Source of the DNA: Paenibacillus sabinae T27
GTDB lineage: Bacteria; Bacillota; Bacilli; Paenibacillales; Paenibacillaceae
Assembly: GCF_000612505.1 (NCBI RefSeq)
Contig: NZ_CP004078.1
Coordinates: 3,511,252-3,575,251 of the forward strand
Direction of reading: 5' to 3'
DNA: 64,000 nt
The translations under genes were made by a program, and so were the position numbers. The notes beneath the pieces are model-generated. The model did no database searches and was not told where the DNA came from. It worked only from the letters and a program-made list of their open reading frames with translations. Shown here one piece after another: positions 1 through 9,430 of this stretch (within the stretch, counting starts at the first letter, position 1; each line of letters starts with the position of its first letter).

Positions 1-1155
1 CGAAGTTGCATTCGTCCCGGCATGCAGCCCCTGGAGCTCCACAATCAAGATTCCCCGGTCCGTGCCGCGGATGATTTCGTCAAGGCTGTCCGTGCCGGGA
101 GCGATATAAAGATTATGATGCGAAACCTCGACCATACCTTTGTATCCGCCTTTGGCGGCGTTTGCCGTGTTCGCAGCTCCGGCCTTTCGGGCCGTTTTGC
201 GGTTATGCAGAAATGTCAGCAGTCTTCCGTCCTTGACCAGCTCATGGCGCGCGGTGGCGCTGCCTTCCGCATCGAATGCTTTGCTTGTCGGCGCATTCTC
301 CATCAGCGGATCATCGATGATCGATATATTGCCGCCCGCCACCTGTTCGCCCAGCTTGCCCTTCAGCCGAGAAAACCCTTTATCGACCGACTCTGCCGAG
401 AACACCGACGCGAAGCTGGACAGCAATGAGGTTGCGGCGTCATTCCGGAGAATGACCGGATAATTGTCCGATGGCACCGTGTTTGCGCCAAGCTTGGATA
501 CGGCCTCCCGGACTCCTGTCAGCGCTACAGCCTCCACATCAATATCGTCAAAGCTCCGCAGCGAGAAGTCGAACCAGCCCCCCGTTACCGTCTCCTTCGC
601 ATCCTTCGATTCTTTGGCAAGCACATAAATGCTCGCGGAGGCAGAGCTGTGCTGGCGGTGGCAGTTCAAGCCTTTCGTGTTGACGATCAGCACTTCGCTC
701 TCGCTTACGGAAGTCGCCGAGCGTCTGACCATATCAATGCGGGGGTCGGCGTCCAGGGCTATACGTTCCATAGATAAGGCCGCTTCGATCAGCTGGTCGG
801 GTACTGTCCCGATCAAGGGAGGCGAATACGTATTCACGGAATGGTAGCGCTCCGAACCGGCAAACAGTTCCTCTGGCTCCTCATTCTCCAGCACCTCGGC
901 ATTACTCCTTGCTTCTTCCAGCAAATAGTCAATGGATTCCTGATCCAGCCTTTCGGTGGATGAATAACCCATCTTGCCGCCGATGAGACCGCGGAACGAC
1001 AGGCCTCCTGTCTGGGCATTTTTATACTCGTCGATTTCGCCTTTCAGCACCGACACCGAGACGGATCGGCCATTCGCATAATAAATTTCCATTTCGGCGA
1101 ATCCCGCTTCCCGGCCTTTGGCAAAAAGAGCTTCCTGAAACTCTCCGATGTTCAA
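1..1155 (-). CDS. pmbA: TldE/PmbA-family metallopeptidase subunit, 3' end cut by window
   Basis: The frame is open from a TTG at 1155 to the window edge, giving 385 codons of a family of about 450. It encodes the non-catalytic partner (TldE/PmbA) of the TldD/TldE protease, which in other bacteria degrades modified or unstructured peptides. Visible signs are the early YYANGRSVSV and GGLSFRGLIGGKMGY stretches, and near the edge the family's IAPG-x-DSLDEII and LIVELQGLHAGTN stretch just before the usual GDFS motif, which is outside. The TTG start lies 3 nt after the tldD stop and has a GGGGGAG ribosome site, so the pair is translationally coupled. No HExxxH is expected in this subunit. Confidence 0.9.
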   Translation of the reverse strand, partial: MNIGEFQEALFAKGREAGFAEMEIYYANGRSVSVSVLKGEIDEYKNAQTGGLSFRGLIGGKMGYSSTERLDQESIDYLLEEARSNAEVLENEEPEELFAGSERYHSVNTYSPPLIGTVPDQLIEAALSMERIALDADPRIDMVRRSATSVSESEVLIVNTKGLNCHRQHSSASASIYVLAKESKDAKETVTGGWFDFSLRSFDDIDVEAVALTGVREAVSKLGANTVPSDNYPVILRNDAATSLLSSFASVFSAESVDKGFSRLKGKLGEQVAGGNISIIDDPLMENAPTSKAFDAEGSATARHELVKDGRLLTFLHNRKTARKAGAANTANAAKGGYKGMVEVSHHNLYIAPGTDSLDEIIRGTDRGILIVELQGLHAGTNATS

Positions 1156-1158
1156 GCG

Positions 1159-2550
1159 CTACTCCCCCTTTCTTCCGCCGACGGTCATCTCCGACACCCG
1201 GATCGTAGGCTGCCCGCAGTTCACTGGAATACTTCCGCTGACAGACCCGCACATGCCCTGTCCGTGCTCGAGATTGTTGCCGACCATGTCGATTTTGCTT
1301 AAGCAGTCGATCCCCTTGCCGATCAGGGTCGCGCCCTTGACCGGCTCCGCGATTTTACCGTTCCGTATGATGTACGCTTCCTGAACGGCAAAATTGAAAT
1401 CGCTGGTCGCCGTGTTGACCGAGCCGCCGCCCATGGACTTCGCATAAATGCCGTATTCGGTATTCGCGATAATCTCTTCGCGAGTCGAGGTTCCGTTGCA
1501 GATGAATGTGTTGTTCATGCGCGACGCCGGGGCGAATTTATACGATTGCCGGCGGCCGGAACCAGTAGCGGGCATACCCATTCTCCGGGAGCCCATTCGG
1601 TCGATCAGGTAGCCCTTCAGTATGCCGTTCTCGATCAGGACATTGCGCTGCGTTCTAGCCCCTTCGTCGTCGATATTGAGGGAGCCCCAGGCGTTCGCAA
1701 TCGTGCCGTCGTCCACCGCCGTTACAAGCGGAGAAGCGACCCGCTCGCCGAGCTTACCCGCGAACACTGACGAGCCGGGAGCGACGGAGGTCGACTCCAG
1801 CCCGTGGCCGCAGGCTTCGTGGAACAGAACGCCGCCAAAACCGTTGTCGATCACGACGGGAAGTCTTCCGCTGGGCGCGAAGCCGGCTTTGACCATCGTG
1901 ACCGCGATTCGGGAAGCCTTGCGGGCATGCTCTTCAATGTCCAGGCCTTCGAGGAATTCGTGGCCGGCATAGGCGCCCGGCCCGCTGAAGCCGGATTGCT
2001 TCTGGTCGCCGTCCTCGGCCACTGCGCTGATTCCGAGCCGTGTGTAGACCCGCTTATCTTCAGCCAGCAAGCCTTCGGTATTGGCAATCAGCACATGCTG
2101 CAGCTGATGGGTCGCATGGATTTTCGTCTGGGCAATGCTTGGATCGAATGCAGCCGCCGTGCTGTGGGCGCGTCGCATCAGCTCGATGGCGCGTTTCTTC
2201 TGCGAGCTGTCCGGCATGATTGCGACGGAATGGCGGTTATCGATGACCGCCCGGCGGAGATCGATAACCCCGCTGCTGGCTCCACCGCCGCGAATGGCAG
2301 CCGCAGCCGATCGGGCTACAGCGACCAGATTGGACTCGCTGCTGTCGTTCGTGAAGGCATAGACGGAAAAGTTCCCTTTCAGAATCCGGATGCCCACTCC
2401 GTAATCACGGCCGGAGAGGGAGCTTTCCAGTATGCCGCCCACCATTTCCAGTCTTCCACTGATCTTGTCTTCGGCGAAGATTTCCGCAAAATCGGCGCCC
2501 GTCTCTAGCGCTGCCGTCAATACATTAATAATAAGCCGTTCCTGAAGCAT
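1159..2550 (-). CDS. tldD: TldD-family zinc metallopeptidase
   Basis: This 463-residue protein matches the usual length of TldD, the catalytic half of the TldD/TldE cytoplasmic protease. The zinc site HEACGH (HExxxH) is at residues 244-249, followed by the glycine-rich GLES and ASPLVTAVDDGT stretches typical of the family. A GGGGAGGAAG ribosome site precedes the ATG at 2550. It is the first gene of a two-gene operon with pmbA, which starts 3 nt after its stop. The substrate in this organism cannot be told from sequence; maturation of a small peptide or proteolysis during stress are the known roles elsewhere. Confidence 0.95.
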   Translation of the reverse strand: MLQERLIINVLTAALETGADFAEIFAEDKISGRLEMVGGILESSLSGRDYGVGIRILKGNFSVYAFTNDSSESNLVAVARSAAAAIRGGGASSGVIDLRRAVIDNRHSVAIMPDSSQKKRAIELMRRAHSTAAAFDPSIAQTKIHATHQLQHVLIANTEGLLAEDKRVYTRLGISAVAEDGDQKQSGFSGPGAYAGHEFLEGLDIEEHARKASRIAVTMVKAGFAPSGRLPVVIDNGFGGVLFHEACGHGLESTSVAPGSSVFAGKLGERVASPLVTAVDDGTIANAWGSLNIDDEGARTQRNVLIENGILKGYLIDRMGSRRMGMPATGSGRRQSYKFAPASRMNNTFICNGTSTREEIIANTEYGIYAKSMGGGSVNTATSDFNFAVQEAYIIRNGKIAEPVKGATLIGKGIDCLSKIDMVGNNLEHGQGMCGSVSGSIPVNCGQPTIRVSEMTVGGRKGE

Positions 2551-3051
2551 AGCCTTCCTCCCCGCTATTCTATAATAATACCTTTCCTTACCAGTATAGC
2601 TTATTTCGGCCGCTTCATCTCACTACCCTTCTGTTCATGCGAACCGGGTGGCATCCGGCTGTTCCTCCCACTGTCCTTCCGCTGACCCCCACTATATTCC
2701 CACTGTCCCCCCGCTCCCCTCCCGATATCCTCCCACTGTCCTCCCGCTGCTGATAAAGCGGAAAAACTCCCTCTTATTCCGCGGCTAAAGAGCATTTAAG
2801 CCGATTAAGACGGAGAAGCTACGTCTTATTTCTGGCATAAGACCAAATCCAGACGAATCCTTCAAATTAAGCTGGAGTTTTTCCCGTTCGAATGCGAGAA
2901 AGCCCAGTTTGAGTCGAATAAGCTCCGCTTTTTCCGCTCTATTTCCCGCTACCCATGACTTCCATTGCTTCTACCACCAGACGGGGCAAGATTGGCCCAA
3001 GCAAACGTGCAAAGAAACTGATGCTTGCGGGTACACTCTCTCCAGAGGCAG
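2551..3051. repeat. Gene-free spacer with two families of degenerate repeats
   Basis: No convincing gene lies here. Around 2664-2750 a motif near CCTCCCACTGTCC-TTCCGCTG occurs three times, about 32 bp apart (2664, 2697, 2729), so the minus strand is very purine-rich. From about 2755 to 2945 a longer unit of roughly 50 bp recurs three or four times on the minus strand. Each copy has a CGGAAAAA-(A/C)TCC core followed by an AGCTTATT or GGAATAAGA block. The copies are degenerate and read as old intergenic repeats, not protein coding. A short frame across 2601-2795 is only a by-product of the repeats. Confidence 0.6.
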
Positions 3052-3086
3052 AAAAAGCGCCCGGGAATAAGCATCCCGGGCGCTTT
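3052..3086 (-). terminator. Rho-independent terminator of the LPXTG protein gene
   Basis: A perfect 12-bp stem (AAGCGCCCGGGA with its complement, 3055-3066 and 3074-3085) encloses a 7-nt loop. Read on the minus strand it ends in TTTTT. It lies about 50 nt after the stop at 3137. Confidence 0.9.
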
Positions 3087-3136
3087 CCGGCTGAGCCGGC
3101 GGTTCATTGTCCGTTCATTTCAAGTTGAATCTCTAT

Positions 3137-6100
3137 TTATTCCTGTTTCTTGCTGCGATTGAGCCAGCGGTTAATGACAATTCCGATCAGGATAAGGCCC
3201 AGACCGCCCATATAGATCGGCAGCGAGCTTCCTTCTCCGGTCTTCGGCAGCTTGCCCGTAGCCGGGCTTACCTCCGGATTGGAAGGATTGCCTTTCGGCA
3301 CGTCGTCATCGTCAATGTCGACTCCGCCAAGCGGAACCTCGTCATCGATCGGCACCTCCGTCGGCGTCACACTAGGAAGCGGCGTTGCCTGCGGTTCGCC
3401 AGGGTTCGCCGGCCCTGCCGGGATTTGCTCATCCGGGATAATAACACCCGGAACACTTGAACCCGTTGGTGACGGCGACGGAACCGGAACGACCACCGGT
3501 GGCGTTTCCGAAGATACCGGCGCGGACGGTGTTGCCGACGGTGCCGCAGACACCTCCGCCGACGGCGTCACGGACGCCACTGGCGACGGGGTCGCGGATG
3601 GTGTCGGCGATGCGGACACCACTGGTGACGGCGTCACAGATGGTACCGGCGATGCGGACACCACTGGTGACGGCGTCGCAGACGGTGTCGGCGATGCGGA
3701 CACCACTGGCGACGGTGTCGCAGACGGCGTCGGCGTTGCGGATGGCGGCGGCGTCTCGGACGGCACCGGCGAAGGGGCCACATGGTTGGTTATCGGCAGA
3801 ACGATGTTCGCGCCTGCCCCGACGGTTACCGGACGCTCGGCGCCATCGAGGACATAGCCTGAAGGAGCTTTTGTCTCAACCAGGATATAGCTTCCAGCCA
3901 AAATGCCGTTAAACACGGCAATTCCGTCAGCGCCTGTTGTCTGCGTTCCAATTAATAAGCGTTCACTGCCGTTTAACCGGTACAGATCAAAAGTGGCTCC
4001 GGCCAGCAGCTTCAGATAATCACTGTCATCCAGCTTTTTGACCGTCAACATGCTGCGTGTTCCATTACCCGTTCCCGAACCGCTTGATACCCCAACAATA
4101 ATTTCCGTTGAAGTCTCTTTGGTTACTTCCACTACATTATTACCGCTGAGCGTTACGGCGTTCGTCACCGTTTCCCCGCTGCGCGCGGCGATGAGCGACT
4201 GGTATTCCAGAATATAGGCCGAACCGATCGGATTCTTGAAGCTTAGGACAAACGTCTGCTTGCCATCATTCGTCGTAATGACGTCCAGAGTATAGTCGGT
4301 TCCCTTGACCAGCTCGGGGCCAGCCTTGGTTACTGTTCCACTTGGAGAAACCGTGGTCGGATACAGATGGAACGAATCGGTCAGCAGCAGCTGGTTTGCG
4401 CTTCCGACATCGGTAATCTTCGCGTCGTGTATAAACGATTGGCCGCGGTTGATGTAGACGCTCCAGTTGATTTTGTCGCCGGCTTGCGCCCCGTTCTTGA
4501 CCACGTATTCTCCGCCGAACGGAATGGTCACTGAACCGGTCAGATCTGCCGATACCGGCTTGTTTTCGTCATAGATGTTCGCTGTATTATTGATTTTGCC
4601 GCTGTTGATCAGCTTTCCATCCAGACTGGTCTTGAACTCGACGTAAAACGGATAATTGACTGGCTCCAGCAGCTTGATCCGCAAAATACTGTTGCCGTTC
4701 TCCTGAGTGACCGTATACGTATATTTGACGTTTAGATCCCCATTTCTAGAGGTCAGGCCGCTTGGGTACAGATAGAGCTCTTTCAGCTTCACCGAACCGT
4801 CAATCAGAGATTGCGGAGCTTGAATCACATCCACGATTTCGGCGCTCTTCAGCGGTTTGCTGTTATAGTTGGCTGCGACATACCAGGAGATGGTCTTGGA
4901 AGCGGCATTGTATTCGCCAAATTTAAAGCCGTTGTTCTTGACTTCAATCCGGGGATTGAACACTCCCGTTGCCGAAGCCGAACCTCCGTCCCAGGTCAAG
5001 TAAGCCGTATTATAAAATTTATCTTTGCCATCCGTGAGTCCGTAATAGTCAAACTGCAGCTTGTAGCTGATCGTATATTTTCCAGTGATCGGCTTCAGGA
5101 AGGTGACCGTGAATCCTTTGCCCTGCACCACCGGTTTATCGTAATCCAGGGTGTATTCCGAAGCGGGGACTACGGCTCCCGAAGCACTGCGGACTACGAG
5201 TGACTCCGGAATAAAGGTAAGGCCGCTGTACGGAAACGTATCCTTGACAACTACATTGCTCATCGGGTAGCCGTCATCATTAATCGTAATTTTCCAGTCG
5301 GCGGTTTTGTTGCGGTAATTCGCGCCGGCAGCATCGACCGTTTTATAAATGATGACGGGATAAATATCCTGATTGGCTTCCGCTTTATAAGTGCCGGAGG
5401 TTACGGTGTTAGTGATTCTTTTTGGCGAGAACAGCCGATCCTTGGACTTGGTCTTGTATTCGATAAAATAAGGCGTGCTTACATCCTGCAAAAATCGGAT
5501 CTCAAAACCGGTTTTTCCATCCGCCGATGCCGGTGTGAGCGTATAATCCGTCCCTTCGGCCAACTGTGCGCCGACTGTTGCTTTTCCATCGCCATCGACT
5601 GTCACATTGTAGACTTTAACCGAGCCTGCGACCAGCTCCTGGGATTCGTTGAACAAATCCTTCAGCACCGCATCGGCCTGCGGAATGCTTCCATAGTTGT
5701 AATTATAATTTATGCCCCAGGTGATCGTCTGAATGGACGGCTCGTAATGAATGGCATACTTCTGAAGGCTTGGCGCTCGCTTAACCTCAACCGTTGCCGA
5801 GGACTCAGCTTGAGGCAAATTGTCGCCCGAAAAATATGCAGTATTTTTAAATTTCGTTTTGGTTAAGTTAGTAATATCTGTGGAAAAAGCAATGCGATAT
5901 GCGCCGCTAATCGGCGAATCGGCGAACTTCAGCTTAAGCTTTCCGTCCTGCGTATCCAGCGTATAGTTTGAGGGATCAACGAGAATCCCCTGACTCACCG
6001 TGCCGTCCAGCCCGACATCAAGCTGATACACGGCAACCGTCACCGGGTCCAGACTCAATCCATCGGGAATCGGGTCGGTTACTTCCGCGCTGTACACGGA

Positions 6101-6742
6101 CTCCAGCGTTTTGTTCACATCAACCGTCCAGTAAATGCTCTGAGCGTTATACCCCTCTGGCGTTCCTTTTTTCTCAATGGTTGACGCGACATCCGGCTTG
6201 AAGCGCAGGACTACAACCTGGGTATCTCCGTTCACCGGGAACGAAATCTGCTGAACCGTGCTTCCTTTGATGACCTCTTTATCGAACTTGGTCCTTACAC
6301 TTAACGTTCCATGGACATTGTCATGATTTTCGATGAAGCTGTTGAAGGTCATGACGGCAAGGTGGGTATCTTTGTTTACCGTGAAGCTTCCCACATCGCC
6401 TTCATCCGAAACCAGCGGTCCGCTGATATCATTGTAGAGCTTGAACTGGTCGGGGATCTGGAAAGAAAATGTATCTCCCGCATGATAGCCATGCCCATCC
6501 TGTAATTCCCACGTATAATTCAAAGTTACCTCGGAGCCTTGTTCGTAGACGTCGCCAGTAACTGTCTGGCCATCAGGACCATACACCGCCATCGAAACGC
6601 TGGTGATAATGTTCCTGTCATTCTCGATTGCTTCCGCTTTCACTTCTGTCGTAAATCCCAGGCCGTAGCTGTACTCGGCAACCAGCAGCAGGATCACGAG
6701 CCACAAGGCCAGTTTCTTCCTAATCGTTCTCCGCGTCGTCAT
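3137..6742 (-). CDS. LPXTG-anchored surface adhesin with repeated Cna-like domains
   Basis: A 1201-residue wall-anchored protein. The start at 6742 is chosen because GAGAGGAG sits 8 nt before this ATG; an in-frame ATG 13 codons upstream has no ribosome site. It has a basic, hydrophobic signal peptide (about residues 1-37). About five or six Ig-like modules of 110-130 residues follow, resembling collagen-binding Cna_A/adhesion domains, each closing with a K-x-x-NTAY-type strand. Near residues 905-985 is a SpaA/Cna_B module (LTVKKLDD...GATFDLYRL...VETKAPSGY). A Pro/Ser/Thr/Val linker built from 14-residue repeats follows, and then LPKTG at about 1165, a membrane span and KKQE. Sortase attachment to peptidoglycan is expected, but no sortase gene is in the window. 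The ligand is unknown. Confidence 0.9.
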   Translation of the reverse strand: MTTRRTIRKKLALWLVILLLVAEYSYGLGFTTEVKAEAIENDRNIITSVSMAVYGPDGQTVTGDVYEQGSEVTLNYTWELQDGHGYHAGDTFSFQIPDQFKLYNDISGPLVSDEGDVGSFTVNKDTHLAVMTFNSFIENHDNVHGTLSVRTKFDKEVIKGSTVQQISFPVNGDTQVVVLRFKPDVASTIEKKGTPEGYNAQSIYWTVDVNKTLESVYSAEVTDPIPDGLSLDPVTVAVYQLDVGLDGTVSQGILVDPSNYTLDTQDGKLKLKFADSPISGAYRIAFSTDITNLTKTKFKNTAYFSGDNLPQAESSATVEVKRAPSLQKYAIHYEPSIQTITWGINYNYNYGSIPQADAVLKDLFNESQELVAGSVKVYNVTVDGDGKATVGAQLAEGTDYTLTPASADGKTGFEIRFLQDVSTPYFIEYKTKSKDRLFSPKRITNTVTSGTYKAEANQDIYPVIIYKTVDAAGANYRNKTADWKITINDDGYPMSNVVVKDTFPYSGLTFIPESLVVRSASGAVVPASEYTLDYDKPVVQGKGFTVTFLKPITGKYTISYKLQFDYYGLTDGKDKFYNTAYLTWDGGSASATGVFNPRIEVKNNGFKFGEYNAASKTISWYVAANYNSKPLKSAEIVDVIQAPQSLIDGSVKLKELYLYPSGLTSRNGDLNVKYTYTVTQENGNSILRIKLLEPVNYPFYVEFKTSLDGKLINSGKINNTANIYDENKPVSADLTGSVTIPFGGEYVVKNGAQAGDKINWSVYINRGQSFIHDAKITDVGSANQLLLTDSFHLYPTTVSPSGTVTKAGPELVKGTDYTLDVITTNDGKQTFVLSFKNPIGSAYILEYQSLIAARSGETVTNAVTLSGNNVVEVTKETSTEIIVGVSSGSGTGNGTRSMLTVKKLDDSDYLKLLAGATFDLYRLNGSERLLIGTQTTGADGIAVFNGILAGSYILVETKAPSGYVLDGAERPVTVGAGANIVLPITNHVAPSPVPSETPPPSATPTPSATPSPVVSASPTPSATPSPVVSASPVPSVTPSPVVSASPTPSATPSPVASVTPSAEVSAAPSATPSAPVSSETPPVVVPVPSPSPTGSSVPGVIIPDEQIPAGPANPGEPQATPLPSVTPTEVPIDDEVPLGGVDIDDDDVPKGNPSNPEVSPATGKLPKTGEGSSLPIYMGGLGLILIGIVINRWLNRSKKQE
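3570..3760. repeat. 42-bp in-frame tandem repeat in the adhesin linker
   Basis: A 42-bp unit containing GATGCGGACACCACTGG recurs at 3609, 3651 and 3693 with diverged copies on both sides. It encodes the 14-residue unit SPVVSASPTPSATP on the minus strand. Exact multiples of three keep the frame, so the linker length can vary without breaking the LPXTG anchor. Confidence 0.85.
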
Positions 6743-7359
6743 CCTTTTTACTCCTCTCCCATAGTTCATTTGACGGTACAATACCTTGATCTTTCATTTA
6801 TTAAAAGCGGACTGATGCCGAATATATGCTGTTGTCTCTCCCCGCATTCTCCCTCCTTGCCGGTCAGCCTTTTTCTGCGTTTCACTTTCTTCTGCGCTCG
6901 CTTATGTATGTCTTCCGGTCGTTCCCGTCCGCATCCCAAGCTTCGGCGCCCGCTCATCTATCCGTTCCAACTCCTCCTGCCGAACCAAAATTACGCTTCA
7001 AGTCTGATATGTACGCAGATAACCCTAATTTGTATTACCCATTTTTTCATGAACGAAATTTAAATTCAATCATTTTTAAGAGGTATTATTTGGGGCCGAT
7101 CAGACTGGCGGATAAACCACCTTTTTGTTCGTTTTACGTTACATAAATAGTCTACTATAAAGAACGAAAAGTGTACAAGAAGTCTCATTAAAACATTAAA
7201 GAGCAGCTGATATGACGAAAGTAAGCCAATGTTATGGGATTTACAGCAAAAACGCGCCATAGGAATCTGTATGTGGACAAGAAAGGGGCTAGATCGGGGA
7301 ATTGCTATAAAATTATTTTATATACTCCATAAAACAGGTGTGGTTGAAAAATTTTGCAT
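6743..7359. other. 617-bp spacer upstream of the adhesin, no gene seen
   Basis: This AT-rich stretch separates the adhesin start from the ppiB terminator. It should hold the adhesin promoter and leader. I checked by eye for a cyclic-di-GMP riboswitch, because such leaders often precede surface proteins, and did not find its conserved elements. Short frames on both strands lack ribosome sites and recognisable products. Confidence 0.5.
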
Positions 7360-7410
7360 AAAAAAAGCCCGGACGAGGTTCCGAATTACTCGGACCTTCA
7401 TGCCGGGCTT
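7360..7410 (-). terminator. Terminator of ppiB
   Basis: An AAGCCCGG / CCGGGCTT stem encloses a second hairpin (GGTCCGAG / TCGGAACC). Read on the minus strand it ends in seven T residues, 17 nt beyond the ppiB stop. Confidence 0.85.
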
Positions 7411-7426
7411 AGGTGGTGTATGACAC

Positions 7427-7858
7427 TTACGCTTCGTATACTTCCACGGAAGTCATTTTGTCGCGGCCTTGGAAGGCGTCGACGTATTCCATGCCTTTTA
7501 CCACTTTGCCGAATACCGTATGCTGGCCGTCCAGATGCGGCTGCGGAGCGTAGCAGATGTAGAACTGGCTGCCGCCCGTGTTGCGTCCGGCATGCGCCAT
7601 AGCGAGCGTTCCACGCTCATGCTTGTTCGGGTTGATTTCGCAGTTGATTGTGTATCCAGGGCCACCGGTGCCTGTACCGTTCGGACAGCCGCCTTGAGCG
7701 ACAAAGCCCGGAATAACGCGGTGGAAGACAAGGCCATTGTAGAAGCCATCATTGGCCAGTTTCTCAAAGTTGGCTACGGTGTTGGGCGCGTCATTGTCGA
7801 ACAGGTCCAGGACCACTTCGCCGCCGTTCTCGAGTTTAATTTTCGCTTGCTTTGCCAT
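7427..7858 (-). CDS. ppiB: Cyclophilin-type peptidyl-prolyl cis-trans isomerase
   Basis: This 143-residue cytoplasmic cyclophilin catalyses proline cis-trans isomerisation in protein folding. It has the family's [25 protein letters not shown] core with the catalytic Arg, the [11 protein letters not shown] strand and [12 protein letters not shown] near the C-terminus. There is no signal peptide. The length equals that of Bacillus PpiB. A GGAAGGGG ribosome site precedes the ATG. It lies directly after lysA, as in Bacillus subtilis, and has its own terminator. Confidence 0.97.
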   Translation of the reverse strand: MAKQAKIKLENGGEVVLDLFDNDAPNTVANFEKLANDGFYNGLVFHRVIPGFVAQGGCPNGTGTGGPGYTINCEINPNKHERGTLAMAHAGRNTGGSQFYICYAPQPHLDGQHTVFGKVVKGMEYVDAFQGRDKMTSVEVYEA

Positions 7859-7932
7859 ATATAAAATACCCCTTCCTCATTGGACAAAATGTGCAATACC
7901 TTAACAGTTTACTATGAAAGCCTCCCCAAAGC

Positions 7933-7975
7933 AAAGAGCCATCCATGCATGGGATGCGCATGAATGGCTCTCTCG
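7933..7975 (-). terminator. Terminator of lysA
   Basis: An imperfect long stem (AGAGCCATTCATGCGCAT pairing with ATGCATGGATGGCTCT) begins a few bases after the lysA stop. It is followed on the minus strand by TTTGCTTT. The T-run is weak, so termination strength is uncertain. Confidence 0.65.
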
Positions 7976-7981
7976 GTATTG

Positions 7982-9316
7982 CTATTTGGTAACCGGCTGT
8001 TTGGCAATACGCGCCGGCACGATGTCATTGGCAATAATATCGCCGTGGCTTTCGCGCTTGACCACCAGATCGCTTTGGCCGTTCTGCACAAAGACAACGG
8101 CTGGACGGCGGATACGGTTGTAGTTGCTTGCCATGGAGTAGTTGTAAGCTCCAGTGCAGGCTACGGCGAGCAGATCCCCGCTCTCCGCCTTCGGAAGCTC
8201 CACGTCCCAGATCAGCATATCTCCGCTCTCGCAGCATTTACCTGCGATCGATACGGTCTCTTCCGGCTGTTCGCCCGCCCGGTTGGCGAGCACGGCTTCG
8301 TACTTGGACTCGTACAGCGCCGGACGCGGATTGTCGGTCATTCCGCCGTCGACGGCGACATATTTGCGGACGCCCGGGATTTCCTTGCTTGTACCGATCG
8401 TATAGAGCGTCGTACCGGCATCGCCTACAATACTGCGGCCCGGCTCGACCCAGATTTCCGGCAGCTTGCTGCCGATTCCGGCAAAATGCGTCTTCACCGC
8501 ATCGGTAATCGCTGCGACGTATTCCGACACCTGCAGCGGCGTGTCGCCTTCCACGTAACGAATGCCGAAGCCTCCGCCGAGATTCACGACGCTGAACTCA
8601 ATGCCCAGCTCTTCTTTCACCTTGCGGGCGAATCCGGCGACGCGTTCGACGGCAAGCTGGAAGCCTTCCGTTTCGAAAATTTGCGAGCCGATATGCGAAT
8701 GTACGCCGAGAAGCTTCAAATTGGCTTTGCTCGAGGCCAGGCGCACCGCTTCCTGTGCGGAACCGTTGCCGATGTCGAAGCCGAACTTCGAGTCGGTCTG
8801 GCCGGTTGCGGCGTAAGCATGATGGGCATGCGCTTCAACGCCAGGCGTCACGCGCAGCAGAACGTTGACCGTCTGGTTCTTCTCTGCGGCAATAGCCTGG
8901 AGCAGTTCAAGCTCCACCAAATTATCGACTACAAAGCAGCCGATTCGCGCATCAAGGGCCATTTCAATCTCATCCGGCGTTTTGTTGTTGCCGTGAAAAT
9001 GAATGCGCTCAGCCGGGAATCCCGCCTGCAGCGCGGTGTACAGCTCGCCGTCGGACACGACGTCCAGCGACAGCCCTTCCTCATCGGCCAGGCGGCACAT
9101 CGCCATTACCGAAAAAGCCTTGCTCGCGTAAGCAACCTGAAATCCAAGACCTGATGCCGCAAAAGCATCCATATATTCACGGCAGCGGCGGCGAACAAGC
9201 TGCTCGTCCACTATATACAGCGGCGTTCCATACTCCGCCTTGAGTTCCGTTACGTCACAACCGCCTATTTCCAAATGTCCGGCATCGTTAATCCGGCTCG
9301 TCCCGTGTAAGAACAT
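7982..9316 (-). CDS. lysA: Diaminopimelate decarboxylase
   Basis: A 444-residue PLP enzyme of fold type III that converts meso-diaminopimelate to L-lysine, the last step of the pathway. It shows the PLP-lysine strand (VAYASKAFS), HFHGNNKTPDEI, the GSQIFET and VNLGGGFGIRY loops, the EPGRSIVGDAGT phosphate-binding region and CCESGDML with the active-site Cys from the partner subunit. The start at 9316 is chosen for GGAGG 8 nt upstream. A TATACT box lies about 55 nt upstream, but no well-spaced -35 was found. It sits between spoVAF and ppiB as in Bacillus subtilis. No lysine riboswitch was seen in the short leader. Confidence 0.97.
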   Translation of the reverse strand: MFLHGTSRINDAGHLEIGGCDVTELKAEYGTPLYIVDEQLVRRRCREYMDAFAASGLGFQVAYASKAFSVMAMCRLADEEGLSLDVVSDGELYTALQAGFPAERIHFHGNNKTPDEIEMALDARIGCFVVDNLVELELLQAIAAEKNQTVNVLLRVTPGVEAHAHHAYAATGQTDSKFGFDIGNGSAQEAVRLASSKANLKLLGVHSHIGSQIFETEGFQLAVERVAGFARKVKEELGIEFSVVNLGGGFGIRYVEGDTPLQVSEYVAAITDAVKTHFAGIGSKLPEIWVEPGRSIVGDAGTTLYTIGTSKEIPGVRKYVAVDGGMTDNPRPALYESKYEAVLANRAGEQPEETVSIAGKCCESGDMLIWDVELPKAESGDLLAVACTGAYNYSMASNYNRIRRPAVVFVQNGQSDLVVKRESHGDIIANDIVPARIAKQPVTK

Positions 9317-9430
9317 ATTCGCAATCCTCCGATTTCTGTGGAATATCCATCCCATTCTTTTATGATATTCAGTATAGCAGAGGAAGGGAACGTCAAAGAA
9401 TGGACAAATACGCAGTTGATTTGTATTATC

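Noticed and set aside
3570..3760. Regular 42-bp repeats considered as a CRISPR array
   Set aside because: Repeats are directly adjacent with no unique spacers, are in frame and encode the Pro/Ser linker.
6743..6960. Possible cyclic-di-GMP or other riboswitch before the adhesin
   Set aside because: The conserved elements could not be found in the minus-strand leader, only scattered GGA/GAAACG pieces.
7964..9154. 396-codon open frame opposite lysA
   Set aside because: Antisense to a fully conserved lysA; Arg/His-rich composition typical of a shadow frame.
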